Positions 8,306-16,446 of a stretch of DNA of 64,000 bases are shown in pieces. The DNA is taken from assembly GCA_903890485.1 (NCBI GenBank), contig CAITBM010000021.1, forward strand, positions 1 to 64,000. Reading direction: 5' to 3'. How positions within the stretch are numbered: the first letter of the stretch is position 1; every line of letters begins with the position of its first letter. Source of the DNA: an uncultured Opitutaceae bacterium. Lineage in GTDB: Bacteria > Verrucomicrobiota > Verrucomicrobiia > Opitutales > Opitutaceae. The notes under the pieces are model-generated. The model ran no database searches and was not told the origin of the DNA. It worked only from the letters and a program-made list of their open reading frames with translations. A program made the translations under genes and the position numbers.

Positions 8306-9480
8306 GGATTAGGGATCTTTGAGGGTTTGGGGGAGCGCCGCCGGAAGAACCCTATGAGGTGGACCCCGAACTCGATCGCCAGTCCCAATGCAATCAGCGC
8401 GCAGGAAATGTAGGGGACAAGCCAGCTCGGGTTGCTCACCACCTGGAGGACCGAGGTGCGATCGTTGTTCGAATAACCAGCCTGGTAGAAAGCCCGGCCT
8501 CCATACCGGAGCGGGTTGTTCATGAATATCCTAACCTCCCGGTCGTCCCTCCCGTCATCGCTCTTCAATTGGATCGTGCTGGCAAAATCCTTCGGGATGT
8601 CGGTGCCTGGGTAGATGTCATGAGTGAATTTCTTCAGCGTGAGGCTGAAGGGGAAGTAGTCGCGCTCGGCGCGGAGCACGATGTGCCATGTCTTTCCCTG
8701 GTAGGTGATTGCCTGGGGTTCCACCATCATCGTCGAGACGAGATAGGTTCCCAAGCTCGCCTCGGGAGCGACGAGCTCGACATAGGCCGCGGGGAAATTG
8801 GCCTCGTCCGTCTTGTAGGTGACCGGCGCCGGTTCGACGGCTACCTCGGGCCCGACACCCGCGGTTGCCAGGCTCGGGAGCGGGGAGGGCATCTGGCTCC
8901 TAGCCCTCATCTGTGCATTGGGATAATAGGCCACGGGCCGAATGCTAAACGGCAACTTGGGGTGTTGTATTTGTCCCTTGCCCTGGAGGAGTGCCACAGG
9001 AATCGCCACCACGTCGTCGTAGTCGGGGTTACTCACGTCGATTACCGCGAGCTCCGTCTCCCTGAAGCTCTCGCTGTAGCGGCGCGAACTCCCGACATCG
9101 ATGCGGACCTGGTTGTCCTTCTGGAGCATCCCGGATAACCCCTGCCCAACCAGAAGAAGGATCAACCCGAGGTGGGTGAGCCATATGCCGCTTTTTTTGA
9201 TGGACCACCTGAATCGAAGAAAGTGGGCGACCACCAGGTTTGGAAGCAGCAGGACAGCCAGGAGATAGCCTCCCGGAAAGATGGGAATGGACAGCCCGGT
9301 CCCCCGGAAAGGGGCATAAATGAGGAACGATCGGAAGTACTTCTCCTGGACCCCCCAAATTCCCAGGTGAACCTGGTCCAGGGTCGCCGCGAAGATGAGG
9401 AGGATTGAAAGGATCAACAGCACCACGGTTAACCGCAGCGAGTTGAAAAAGCCGAGGAGATGTTTTCCCAAGTCCTTCAT
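8302..9480 (-). CDS. resB: System II cytochrome c biogenesis protein ResB/Ccs1
   Basis: 392 residues with three N-terminal membrane helices (SLRLTVVLLILSILLIFAAT, the region near 80, and THLGLILLLVGQGL), a large extracytoplasmic domain and a final helix near residue 360, the layout of ResB. Typical ResB phrases are TLDQVHLGIWGVQEKYF near the start and PLRYGGRAFYQAGYS near the end. ResB keeps apocytochrome cysteines available and helps CcsA join heme. It overlaps ccsA by 4 bases and begins 5 bases after the lipoprotein gene upstream, so the three form one transcription unit. Confidence 0.88.
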   Translation of the reverse strand: MKDLGKHLLGFFNSLRLTVVLLILSILLIFAATLDQVHLGIWGVQEKYFRSFLIYAPFRGTGLSIPIFPGGYLLAVLLLPNLVVAHFLRFRWSIKKSGIWLTHLGLILLLVGQGLSGMLQKDNQVRIDVGSSRRYSESFRETELAVIDVSNPDYDDVVAIPVALLQGKGQIQHPKLPFSIRPVAYYPNAQMRARSQMPSPLPSLATAGVGPEVAVEPAPVTYKTDEANFPAAYVELVAPEASLGTYLVSTMMVEPQAITYQGKTWHIVLRAERDYFPFSLTLKKFTHDIYPGTDIPKDFASTIQLKSDDGRDDREVRIFMNNPLRYGGRAFYQAGYSNNDRTSVLQVVSNPSWLVPYISCALIALGLAIEFGVHLIGFFRRRSPKPSKIPNP

Positions 9481-9484
9481 GGTG

Positions 9485-10642
9485 TCAGGGCGCCTTCACG
9501 GACCTCAGAAACTCAAGGAATGCGGGCTTCGCGCCTGCGACGAGCTCGGTTGGCCCAGTCATCTTGAAGAACCATGAATTACCCTGCCAAAAGACTACTG
9601 CAGCCATGATTCTCTGAGGGTGGAGCGCATCCTTTGAGCCCGTGTCGGCCAGGAAGAACTCGAGGCCGTTTGCTTCCATATGGCTTGTGTACTGGGAAAG
9701 GTCGCCTTCCTCGATCGACGAAAGCCCCACTTGGCCAAGCCAGCGGTTGACGTTGGCCAGGGGACCGCCCACGTCCCCCGGGAATGCCGTGATCGACACG
9801 TCGCCGACCCCGCCTGGACCGAACGAATAGCTCCCCTTGCGCATGCTTCCGGCCGCCTTGATCGTCCAATCACCCGGCGCCGTCCAACGCAGGGACGACC
9901 CGCTCGCCGCCTTCAGTTCCGCCCCACCGGGAAGCGTCGAGCCGGTCGGGAGGCTGGAAAGGTCGGGACCCGCGGAATTTGCCTTTGGGAGGTCGTTGGT
10001 GTTGGCTCCCGCCGTTCCGCGAGACTCGTGGGCTGCGGCTTCAGCGAACCGGACAGATTTGAGAAATGTCAGGAATGCGTCCTTCTGCGAACCCACGACG
10101 TCCTTGGGACCCATTGCCTTGAAGAACCATACCTTGCCACCCCGGCGAAGCCAGGCCCCGAGGATACGGGAAAGCGGCTTTCCCTGTTCGGCCTTCTCGG
10201 CGACCAGGTCCGTCACTGAAAAATCGCCAGCCTGTGCCGAGAGGGCCTCCACCTGCGTCGGCAGGTCCCCCGCGCCAATAGGGGCGAGACTGAGCTGCCC
10301 CCTCCATCGGTTAATGTTTGCCAGCTCGTCCCCACCGGATCCGCCAAAGGTAATCACCGAAATGTCGGCGACAGCACCCGTCGGATCGGTAAAGGCAAAG
10401 CTTGCCAGACGCATCCCCGTGGCCTTCTGGGGGCTCCAATTGGCCGGGACCTGCCATTCGGCAGCAGCCGGTGCAACAGCTTGAACATCAGCGGGCTTTG
10501 CTGCCCGAGGAACGATGAAAAGGTCGCTGGGTTCCTTCGCGGTGCGGTAGGTGCGAACCTCCCCTTGCCGGCATCCCACCAGGAGCAGAGTGGCGGCCAG
10601 CACCGCGGTGCCATATCGGAAACTGGACTCGGGGAGTGTCAT
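9485..10642 (-). CDS. Lipoprotein with two tandem copies of an unnamed domain
   Basis: 385 residues from ATG 10642. The N-terminus is a lipoprotein signal with lipobox LLVGC (Cys24). Two copies of one domain of roughly 140 residues follow (about 65-205 and 245-385). Shared landmarks are a Trp-containing start (PANW, PGDW), a block with ISVITFGGSGG or VSITAFPGDVGG, then NINRWRGQ or NVNRWLGQ, and an ending with VWFFKAMGP or SWFFKMTGP before FLKSVRF or FLRSVKA. No catalytic motif is visible. It starts just after the terminator of the barrel gene and ends 5 bases before resB, linking it to cytochrome maturation. The longer frame from 10693 runs into that terminator and was rejected. Confidence 0.7.
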   Translation of the reverse strand: MTLPESSFRYGTAVLAATLLLVGCRQGEVRTYRTAKEPSDLFIVPRAAKPADVQAVAPAAAEWQVPANWSPQKATGMRLASFAFTDPTGAVADISVITFGGSGGDELANINRWRGQLSLAPIGAGDLPTQVEALSAQAGDFSVTDLVAEKAEQGKPLSRILGAWLRRGGKVWFFKAMGPKDVVGSQKDAFLTFLKSVRFAEAAAHESRGTAGANTNDLPKANSAGPDLSSLPTGSTLPGGAELKAASGSSLRWTAPGDWTIKAAGSMRKGSYSFGPGGVGDVSITAFPGDVGGPLANVNRWLGQVGLSSIEEGDLSQYTSHMEANGLEFFLADTGSKDALHPQRIMAAVVFWQGNSWFFKMTGPTELVAGAKPAFLEFLRSVKAP

Positions 10643-10649
10643 GCGTGGC

Positions 10650-10685
10650 GAAAAAAGAGACCGACCCCATAATGGGGCCGGTCTC
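10650..10685 (-). terminator. Rho-independent terminator after the outer-membrane barrel gene
   Basis: On the - strand a 12-bp stem (bases 10685-10674 with 10668-10657, one G-U pair) and a 5-base loop are followed directly by six T residues (A run 10651-10656 on +). It lies 25 bases past the barrel stop and ends 8 bases before the next ATG, so it separates the conduit genes from the lipoprotein-resB-ccsA unit. Confidence 0.88.
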
Positions 10686-10710
10686 GATTGCACTGCAATG
10701 TTTTGCGCTA

Positions 10711-12921
10711 TTAAAGCGCGTAGGTAAGCGACAGGTAGGCGAGGGGCCCGTTGTAGTTGGTGAATCCCCCGGTCGTGGTGTTTGTGTTCTTCATGTAACC
10801 CACCTTGGCGTCACCAATGATCCGGTCCGTGAACTTGTGCTTCAAGCCGACTGTGTAGCTTGATAGCTCAAAGCTCGCGCCGTAGGGGATGCCACCTAAG
10901 GCCACCTGCGGATTGTAGTTGTTCGCACGCTGCCAGAATCCCTGCAGCTGGATATCCGTGTTCTTGTCCGCCGCAAAGCCGCACAGGGCGCTGCCCGTGA
11001 TGTAGTTGTTGTCCGCATTCACGATCGGCGACTGCACGAACGGGGCCGTGGCCTTGACGACAACCGCCGGGTAGGCCGTTTGGATCGAGTTGTAGACAAC
11101 ATTGATGTTGGCCTGGACGTAGACCTGCTTGTACGGCGTCCAGTCGACGGTCTCGCTCAGCATCTTTATCGTGGCCTTGCCCGAGGGACTCTCGTTGCCC
11201 GAACCACCGGTCGGCGTATTAGCCGTTACCGACATGTTGCCGCCTTGGTCCTGGTAGCGGGTGTTGAACGAGAGCTGGGCCACGGGCCTGTAGATCACGT
11301 CAAGGGTCACACCTGTGAAGGTGTATCCGGTGGCATACAGGGATCCATAGCTTGCGGTCCCAACGTAGTCGTTCGCGCCAATGAAGCGGTTCTGGTGATC
11401 CTTGCGAAACACCTCGGCACGGATTGTTAACTGCTGGGTCGGGTTCCAGTTGGCGCCGAGCTTGGCGTTCTGGTTGTCCTGGTTCGCACCCTGGAAGAAC
11501 ACGCTGCCGAGCGGGGTCAGAGTGGTCGTGACCACGCCTGCGCCGTTCGTGCTGGTGGCCGCGAAGGGGTTGATCCAATGTTGGTTGCCCTTGTTGATGC
11601 GGTCATTGTACTCACCGTAGATGCACAGGTGGCTGATCCCGGTGTACTGGACGCTGAAGTCAGGGGTCTGCACTTGGTCGACCTCGTGGGAGTAGGTGAC
11701 GTCCTGGTTCGTGGTCTGGTAGGTGCTAGACGTGTTCTTGGCGGTGCTCGCCAGGGTCACGTTCGTGAACCCGCCGGAATCGGAGATCGAGTTATACTCG
11801 TCGCGGAAGCCGATGTCGGCCCTCCAGTCCTTGCCCGGGGTGAACTTCAGGAAGATGTTGCCCACATAGTCATCGACGGAGGGGTTCGCGAAGACGTTGC
11901 CCGCCGTGACCGTCGTGAATACGGCCTTGGCTCCGGCGTTGTAGGAGGGCGTGATCCAGTTTCCGCCGTCCACTCCGGTCATGTGGTAGTAGCTGAGTCC
12001 GGTTTCAAGGGCGAGTGTGCTGTTGAAAACCGTCTCCGTCTGGTTGATGACCCTGAAGCTCTTGGAATTCGTGGTCTCACGATCGTCGAGCACGGTGACC
12101 GTCGGATCGACAATCACGATCGAACCGGGATACCGAACGTAGACACGACCATCGTCGTTCCTGACCCAATCGAGCGTCGCCTTCAGCGTCTCGGTCGTCT
12201 TGCCGAAGGTGTCCGTCGCCGTTCCCTCGAAGATCTCGTGGTGCTCGTTCAGGTTCTGAACGTTGGGAGCGATGAAGGGCGTGTTTGCGGGATAGGCGTT
12301 GCCCACAAGGGCGCCCTTGGTGACCGTTGCATCGGGGGCTATGATCGCACCCCATTCCGAAGAGTCCTTTCGGCCCGTGCGAATCTCATTGTGGTAGCTC
12401 AGCGTGAACGAGGGGCCGTCCGCCTTCGCAATCTTGGCCTCGAACCAAAGGGCCGAGCGGTCGACGTGCAGGTTCTCCTGGCTCATCCTCTGGAAGGTGT
12501 TGGTGAGCGGGAAGAAACCGCCGACGCCGTCGTAAAAGATCCGATAGCGCTTGTAGCCCATTTCCACCGATCCCAGGTCATCCTTGGATATGACGACTGA
12601 GCCGAGATAGTCCTCGCTGCCGTCCATGGCGTGGCCATTCATCTTCAGGTTGATGTCCTTGGCGAGGTCCTTCGTGACAAACAGGTCCTCAATGCCGTAG
12701 GTGCCCGTCTTGCTCGGGACACCGGAGCGCGCCGCAAAGGCTGCGCCGTCGCCCGTGATGAACGGCGACTCGCCCGATATCTTGATGTAGCTCTCGTAGG
12801 ACGGAAAGGCGTCGGCCTCGGCGGGTGCCGCCGCGGCGGCTAGCCGCGTTACCGGAACGGTAAGGGCAGCGCTTGCACAGAGTAGGCTAGCGATGCGGAG
12901 TAGGGAGGAGGTCGTATGCAT
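10711..12921 (-). CDS. Large outer-membrane beta-barrel, MtrB/PioB-like candidate
   Basis: 736 residues with a Sec signal peptide (residues 1-30, ending near RLAAAAA) and no other hydrophobic helix. The rest is dominated by alternating, Thr/Asn/Tyr/Gly-rich strands and ends in a classical barrel signal (LAYLSLTYAL, aromatic near the C-terminus), as expected for a 20-plus-strand barrel. A MGYKRYRIFYDGVGGFFP segment near residue 120 recalls barrels paired with multiheme cytochromes. It begins 20 bases after an octaheme lipoprotein gene and has an AGGAG ribosome site. The pair resembles porin-cytochrome conduits such as MtrAB, in which the cytochrome sits inside the barrel. The Cys pair of Shewanella MtrB is not seen near the N-terminus. 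Confidence 0.65.
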   Translation of the reverse strand: MHTTSSLLRIASLLCASAALTVPVTRLAAAAAPAEADAFPSYESYIKISGESPFITGDGAAFAARSGVPSKTGTYGIEDLFVTKDLAKDINLKMNGHAMDGSEDYLGSVVISKDDLGSVEMGYKRYRIFYDGVGGFFPLTNTFQRMSQENLHVDRSALWFEAKIAKADGPSFTLSYHNEIRTGRKDSSEWGAIIAPDATVTKGALVGNAYPANTPFIAPNVQNLNEHHEIFEGTATDTFGKTTETLKATLDWVRNDDGRVYVRYPGSIVIVDPTVTVLDDRETTNSKSFRVINQTETVFNSTLALETGLSYYHMTGVDGGNWITPSYNAGAKAVFTTVTAGNVFANPSVDDYVGNIFLKFTPGKDWRADIGFRDEYNSISDSGGFTNVTLASTAKNTSSTYQTTNQDVTYSHEVDQVQTPDFSVQYTGISHLCIYGEYNDRINKGNQHWINPFAATSTNGAGVVTTTLTPLGSVFFQGANQDNQNAKLGANWNPTQQLTIRAEVFRKDHQNRFIGANDYVGTASYGSLYATGYTFTGVTLDVIYRPVAQLSFNTRYQDQGGNMSVTANTPTGGSGNESPSGKATIKMLSETVDWTPYKQVYVQANINVVYNSIQTAYPAVVVKATAPFVQSPIVNADNNYITGSALCGFAADKNTDIQLQGFWQRANNYNPQVALGGIPYGASFELSSYTVGLKHKFTDRIIGDAKVGYMKNTNTTTGGFTNYNGPLAYLSLTYAL

Positions 12922-12941
12922 GGGTTGGTCTCCTGTTAAGG

Positions 12942-13748
12942 TTAGGGCCTGAGCGAGGCATTCACGTTTGAGCCGTGTACATCCTCATGGCAGTTGGCGG
13001 ACCAGCAGGTGCCCTCAGAGAGGCGTGAGCCTACGGCGTTGGCGTGGGCGCCACCGCTTGCATAGCCTCCTATGTTGAATCCGGGGTTGAGAGTAGCCAG
13101 GTGGCAGCGCAGGCAGAGGTTGGCGTCGCGAGCGACGAGCATCTTGTCATTCACGGAACCGTGGGGGCTGTGGCATGCGACGCAGCCTTCCTCCCTGATT
13201 GCCCCGTGCTGGTAGACAAACGGGCCTGCCTGCTGGGTGTGGCAGCGGATGCAGGTTTCCGTCGAGGCTGCAAGGGAGGCACCGCCCCCGCGAACCGAGT
13301 CGCCCTTGTGGACATCGTGGCAATCGACGCAGCTGATCTTGCCGGCCAGGACCGGGTGCGTGTGCGGAAGGCTCATCTCGCCCCGCTTCTCCAAGTGACA
13401 CTGGAAGCAGGTCTCGGGCGACTTCCTGGGATTGATGATCGTCCCGGCACCGCCGCCGGCAGCAATGTGCATGCTGCCCGGGCCGTGACAGCTCTCACAG
13501 CCCGTGTCGCCGACCTTCGGGTCAGCGCCCGTAAGGGCCAAACGGCTGTGGGTTGAGCCACCGAAGTGGTCGGTCTGGTCGGTGTGGCATTGCGCACACG
13601 CTTTTGAGCCGACGTACTTGGCTCCTGCAATATGGGGGGGGACCACAACGGTGCGGTCCACCGAAATGCAAGAGACAAGGAGAAGGCCCCATACAGCGAG
13701 TCCGCTGAAGATTAGGGTGGTCTTGGACCAGTGTAGTTTCGGGCTCAT
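12942..13748 (-). CDS. Octaheme c-type cytochrome lipoprotein (MtrA/DmsE-like)
   Basis: 268 residues from ATG 13748. The N-terminus is a lipoprotein signal (WGLLLVSC, Cys27). There are seven CxxCH motifs (CAQCH, CESCH, CFQCH, CVDCH, CIRCH, CVACH, CLRCH) and one C-x4-CH (CWSANCH) near the end, so eight hemes. The start of the heme domain, YVGSKACAQCHTDQ followed by HSRLAL, is typical of the DmsE/MtrA group. MtrA itself has ten hemes, so this is a shorter relative. Its gene is 20 bases upstream of the barrel gene on the same strand, which suggests the protein forms the electron wire across the outer membrane. Lipid anchoring could place it on either membrane. Confidence 0.82.
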   Translation of the reverse strand: MSPKLHWSKTTLIFSGLAVWGLLLVSCISVDRTVVVPPHIAGAKYVGSKACAQCHTDQTDHFGGSTHSRLALTGADPKVGDTGCESCHGPGSMHIAAGGGAGTIINPRKSPETCFQCHLEKRGEMSLPHTHPVLAGKISCVDCHDVHKGDSVRGGGASLAASTETCIRCHTQQAGPFVYQHGAIREEGCVACHSPHGSVNDKMLVARDANLCLRCHLATLNPGFNIGGYASGGAHANAVGSRLSEGTCWSANCHEDVHGSNVNASLRP

Positions 13749-14353
13749 GTTTGTAGTATCGACAGTTTTTGGACTATTGACTCCGCAGATTCTGTTCATT
13801 CCTGCGCAATTCCTGAGAGTTCGGGGTGGGGGCAAGTCATGGCCCACATTCTCAGCGAGTGCACAATTGCCGGCTCTAGGATGGGAGTCATGGGATAAGT
13901 ATCTTTAGCGATTCTCGCAGAAATATCCGGGCGTCGCTCCGCACATCTTGCTTAACCCTGTGCGTGTCTTGGCAAAATACGTAAATTATTCATAGTTATG
14001 CTTCTCAGGCATATTATGGATTCTAATCATGCACCCTTCGACACCACTCCGTGGGTCCCGTTTCACGATACCTGCGCAATCACCGTCCGATGAATACAAG
14101 GTCATGTTGCGGTCTAGTAAGGCGATCAACGAGCACTCCAGCTGGACCCGGGGTGCACCCGGGCCCATCGCAGCCTGAAAAGCGTCATGCAGTGCAAGAT
14201 CTGCGGAGCAGTGGACAAACAATGAAGCGACCCCCCTCACGCATTCAGCTAGACTCGCATGAGAAGAACGGTTTTCCAATTCTGCGGTCTGTCGGTGGAG
14301 GCTTGCGCTTCCACTGGGCGCGCCGAAAAACATACTCAAACTCCCGAATCCCA
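13749..14353. other. 605-base divergent intergenic region of the cytochrome island
   Basis: No credible gene: the open frames here lack homology-like composition and ribosome sites. The stretch separates the octaheme/barrel operon (-) from a monoheme cytochrome gene (+) and must hold both promoters. The identical 10-mer CCTGCGCAAT occurs at 13801 and 14071 in the same orientation, and an AT-rich patch lies at about 13975-14030. The 10-mer may be an operator; I cannot assign promoters with confidence. Confidence 0.4.
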
Positions 14354-14692
14354 ATGAAAATCCCGACCAAACTCGCCCTAGCGGCCGCCGCCCTTGCACT
14401 CATCTCAGGGGGCGCCTATGCAGCCTCTGCTTCCGACAACTGGGATAATTCGTGCGCCTCCTGCCACGGCTCGGACGGCAAGGCGCAGACCAAGACGGGG
14501 AAGAAGCTCAAAATCAAGGACTACACCGATGCCGCGGTTCAGGCCCAGCTCAAGGACGACGAAATGATCAAGTCGATCACGGAGGGAATCAAGGGCGACA
14601 ACGGCAAGGAGAAGATGAAGTCCTTCAAGGACGAGCTCTCCGCTGACGAGATCAAGGACCTCGTGGGCTTCATCCGCAAATTCAAGGCCTGA
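14354..14692 (+). CDS. Small monoheme cytochrome c (class I)
   Basis: 112 residues: Sec signal peptide (residues 1-24, MKIPTKLALAAAALALISGG), then a single CASCH heme site near residue 34 in a HGSDGKAQTKTGKK context, and a C-terminal helix LSADEIKDLVGFIRKF. A Met near KEKMKSF is the likely axial ligand. The mature protein of about 88 residues would be a soluble periplasmic electron shuttle. ATG 14354 was chosen because the signal peptide starts there, although the frame is open for 100 codons upstream. A close paralogue lies at 21614-21943. A strong terminator follows. Confidence 0.88.
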   Translation: MKIPTKLALAAAALALISGGAYAASASDNWDNSCASCHGSDGKAQTKTGKKLKIKDYTDAAVQAQLKDDEMIKSITEGIKGDNGKEKMKSFKDELSADEIKDLVGFIRKFKA

Positions 14693-14718
14693 AACGCCAA
14701 CAGGCCATAACAAGCACG

Positions 14719-14753
14719 GCCGACGAGAGCGTTCCTGTTCACGTCGGCTTTTT
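14719..14753 (+). terminator. Rho-independent terminator after the monoheme cytochrome gene
   Basis: A 7-bp GC-rich stem (GCCGACG at 14719-14725 with CGTCGGC at 14742-14748) with a 16-base loop is followed at once by TTTTT. It lies 27 bases after the stop and 30 bases before the NapC-type gene, so the small cytochrome can be transcribed alone. Confidence 0.8.
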
Positions 14754-14782
14754 AGTTTTCAAATTCTCGACCACCTTCCGCC

Positions 14783-16282
14783 ATGCCTGACCAAGCACCC
14801 GCGTCCGAACCGCGTAATCCCGCTCGGAAATCGCACTTCAACAACTGGATAAGCGCGATCGGCGCTGTCGTTGCCCTGGGCGCCTTGTTCTCCTTCGCCC
14901 TCTTGGTCTGGATGGATTTCACCGAAGGGGATAGAAATCCCTACCTCGGCATCTTCACATATATAGTCGCGCCAATATTCCTCATTACGGGAATCGTCCT
15001 CACCTTCTTCGGAGCCTGGGCGCAGCGCAGATGGGCGATCAAGCACGCCGCCACCGTTCCCGACAAGTGGCGCCTGGATTTTAGCAGCAGCTCCCAAAGA
15101 CGGTACCTCATCGTATTTGGGATTGGGGCGCTTGGTTTCATCATGCTTTCGGCATTCGGCAGCTACCAGACCTACCAGTACGCCGAATCGACGCAGTTCT
15201 GCGGCGCCGTCTGCCACAGCGCCATGAGCCCGGAATTCACGACCTACCAGCACGGGGCCCACGCACGCGTGGCCTGCGTTGAATGCCATGTTGGCGCGGG
15301 CATTTCCGCAGCGGTGAAGGCCAAGTTGAACGGCACCCATCAACTCATCGCATTCACCCTCAATAACTACCACCGCCCCATCGACACTCCGGTCAAGAAC
15401 CTGCGCCCCGCGCGCGACACGTGCGAAAAGTGCCATTGGCCCCAGAAATTCCACGGCAACGTGGACATATCCTTCGACCACTACCTTTCAGACAAGAAGA
15501 ATACCCCCTACACCGTACGCCTCCTCCTCCATGTGAATTCGGGCCACCCGGGAAGTCCCGACGGCGGCATCCATTGGCACGTGAGTCCCGACAGTATGGT
15601 CGAGTACTACGCCGCTGACGAAAAACGTCAGGACATTGTTTGGATGCGGGTCACCAACAAGAAGGATGGGACAACCCGCGTGTACCGGAACCAGGAATTC
15701 AAGGGCGAGCCGCCGGTAGCGGCGATTCGCGAGATGGACTGTATCGACTGCCACAATCGGCCCGCCCACGTGTACCCCACGGCTAACGATGCCGTCGAGA
15801 ACTCGATGACGAGCGGCGCCCTGAGCACCAAGCTCCCCAACATCAAACGCGCCGCCGTTCAGGCGATGCTACAGAAGGAGATCACCGACACGGCATCCGC
15901 GCCCCAGAAGATAGCGGATTTCCTGACGGCAAAATACAAGGATAGCCCCGAGTTGCCGGGTGCGATCGCCGAGGTTCAACACATCTATTCCCAAAGCATC
16001 TTCAAGGAGCGCAAGGCGGACTGGCGTATCTACCCGACAAACATCGGCCACAAGGATTGGCCGGGTTGCTTTAGGTGCCACGACGACAAGCACAAGACCG
16101 CGGCGGGCGAGACAATCCGTGCGAGCGACTGCACCTCGTGCCATTCCATCATCGCCCAGGGCAAGGGCGTTGAATTGGCGTCGATGAGCCCAACCGGCCT
16201 GGAATTCAAGCACCCCGGTGGCGATTACGACAGCGACCTGACCTGTACGGACTGCCACAATGGTGGCATTCAGGGCAAGTAA
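14783..16282 (+). CDS. Heptaheme membrane-anchored NapC/NirT-family cytochrome
   Basis: 499 residues, much longer than a plain NapC (about 200). Two membrane helices occur near 22-46 and 57-78, and a third near 110-130 precedes the NapC/NirT core. Heme sites are one C-x3-CH (CGAVCH, about residue 140, usual for this subfamily) and six CxxCH (CVECH, CEKCH, CIDCH, CFRCH, CTSCH, CTDCH), so seven. The core phrase HSAMSPEFTTYQHGAHARVACVECH, split here as HSAMSPEFTTYQHG then ARVACVECH, marks quinol-oxidising NapC/NrfH-type proteins. It probably takes electrons from menaquinol and passes them to periplasmic carriers. There is no reductase gene beside it. Confidence 0.85.
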   Translation: MPDQAPASEPRNPARKSHFNNWISAIGAVVALGALFSFALLVWMDFTEGDRNPYLGIFTYIVAPIFLITGIVLTFFGAWAQRRWAIKHAATVPDKWRLDFSSSSQRRYLIVFGIGALGFIMLSAFGSYQTYQYAESTQFCGAVCHSAMSPEFTTYQHGAHARVACVECHVGAGISAAVKAKLNGTHQLIAFTLNNYHRPIDTPVKNLRPARDTCEKCHWPQKFHGNVDISFDHYLSDKKNTPYTVRLLLHVNSGHPGSPDGGIHWHVSPDSMVEYYAADEKRQDIVWMRVTNKKDGTTRVYRNQEFKGEPPVAAIREMDCIDCHNRPAHVYPTANDAVENSMTSGALSTKLPNIKRAAVQAMLQKEITDTASAPQKIADFLTAKYKDSPELPGAIAEVQHIYSQSIFKERKADWRIYPTNIGHKDWPGCFRCHDDKHKTAAGETIRASDCTSCHSIIAQGKGVELASMSPTGLEFKHPGGDYDSDLTCTDCHNGGIQGK

Positions 16283-16446
16283 CCCGGCCCGCATAGCTGT
16301 TCCGGCGGTATGCGCCGCAGGAGCAGTACTCCGTCGCACGGGCAGGCGCCCGGGAGGACATCGCCGCTTGCCACAATCCGCACAAGATTGAGCAAAAGCT
16401 GCGCAGCGTAAGAGTTCCGAATAGTGATAATAAGGGGAAGGGCAAA

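Noticed and set aside
11578-12600. 340-residue open frame on the + strand
   Set aside because: Antisense to the outer-membrane barrel gene; long open antisense frames are common at this GC content and it has no ribosome site or domain.
13986-14399. 137-residue open frame on the - strand in the cytochrome intergenic region
   Set aside because: Overlaps the start of the monoheme cytochrome, has no ribosome site and no recognisable fold.
16298-16446. In-frame upstream extension of the DUF2339-like gene containing the peptide ACHNPHK, which recalls multiheme cytochromes
   Set aside because: The first Cys of a CxxCH site is missing, the stretch is only about 50 codons after a stop, and the ATG at 16447 has a good ribosome site. 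It may be chance or a decayed fragment.
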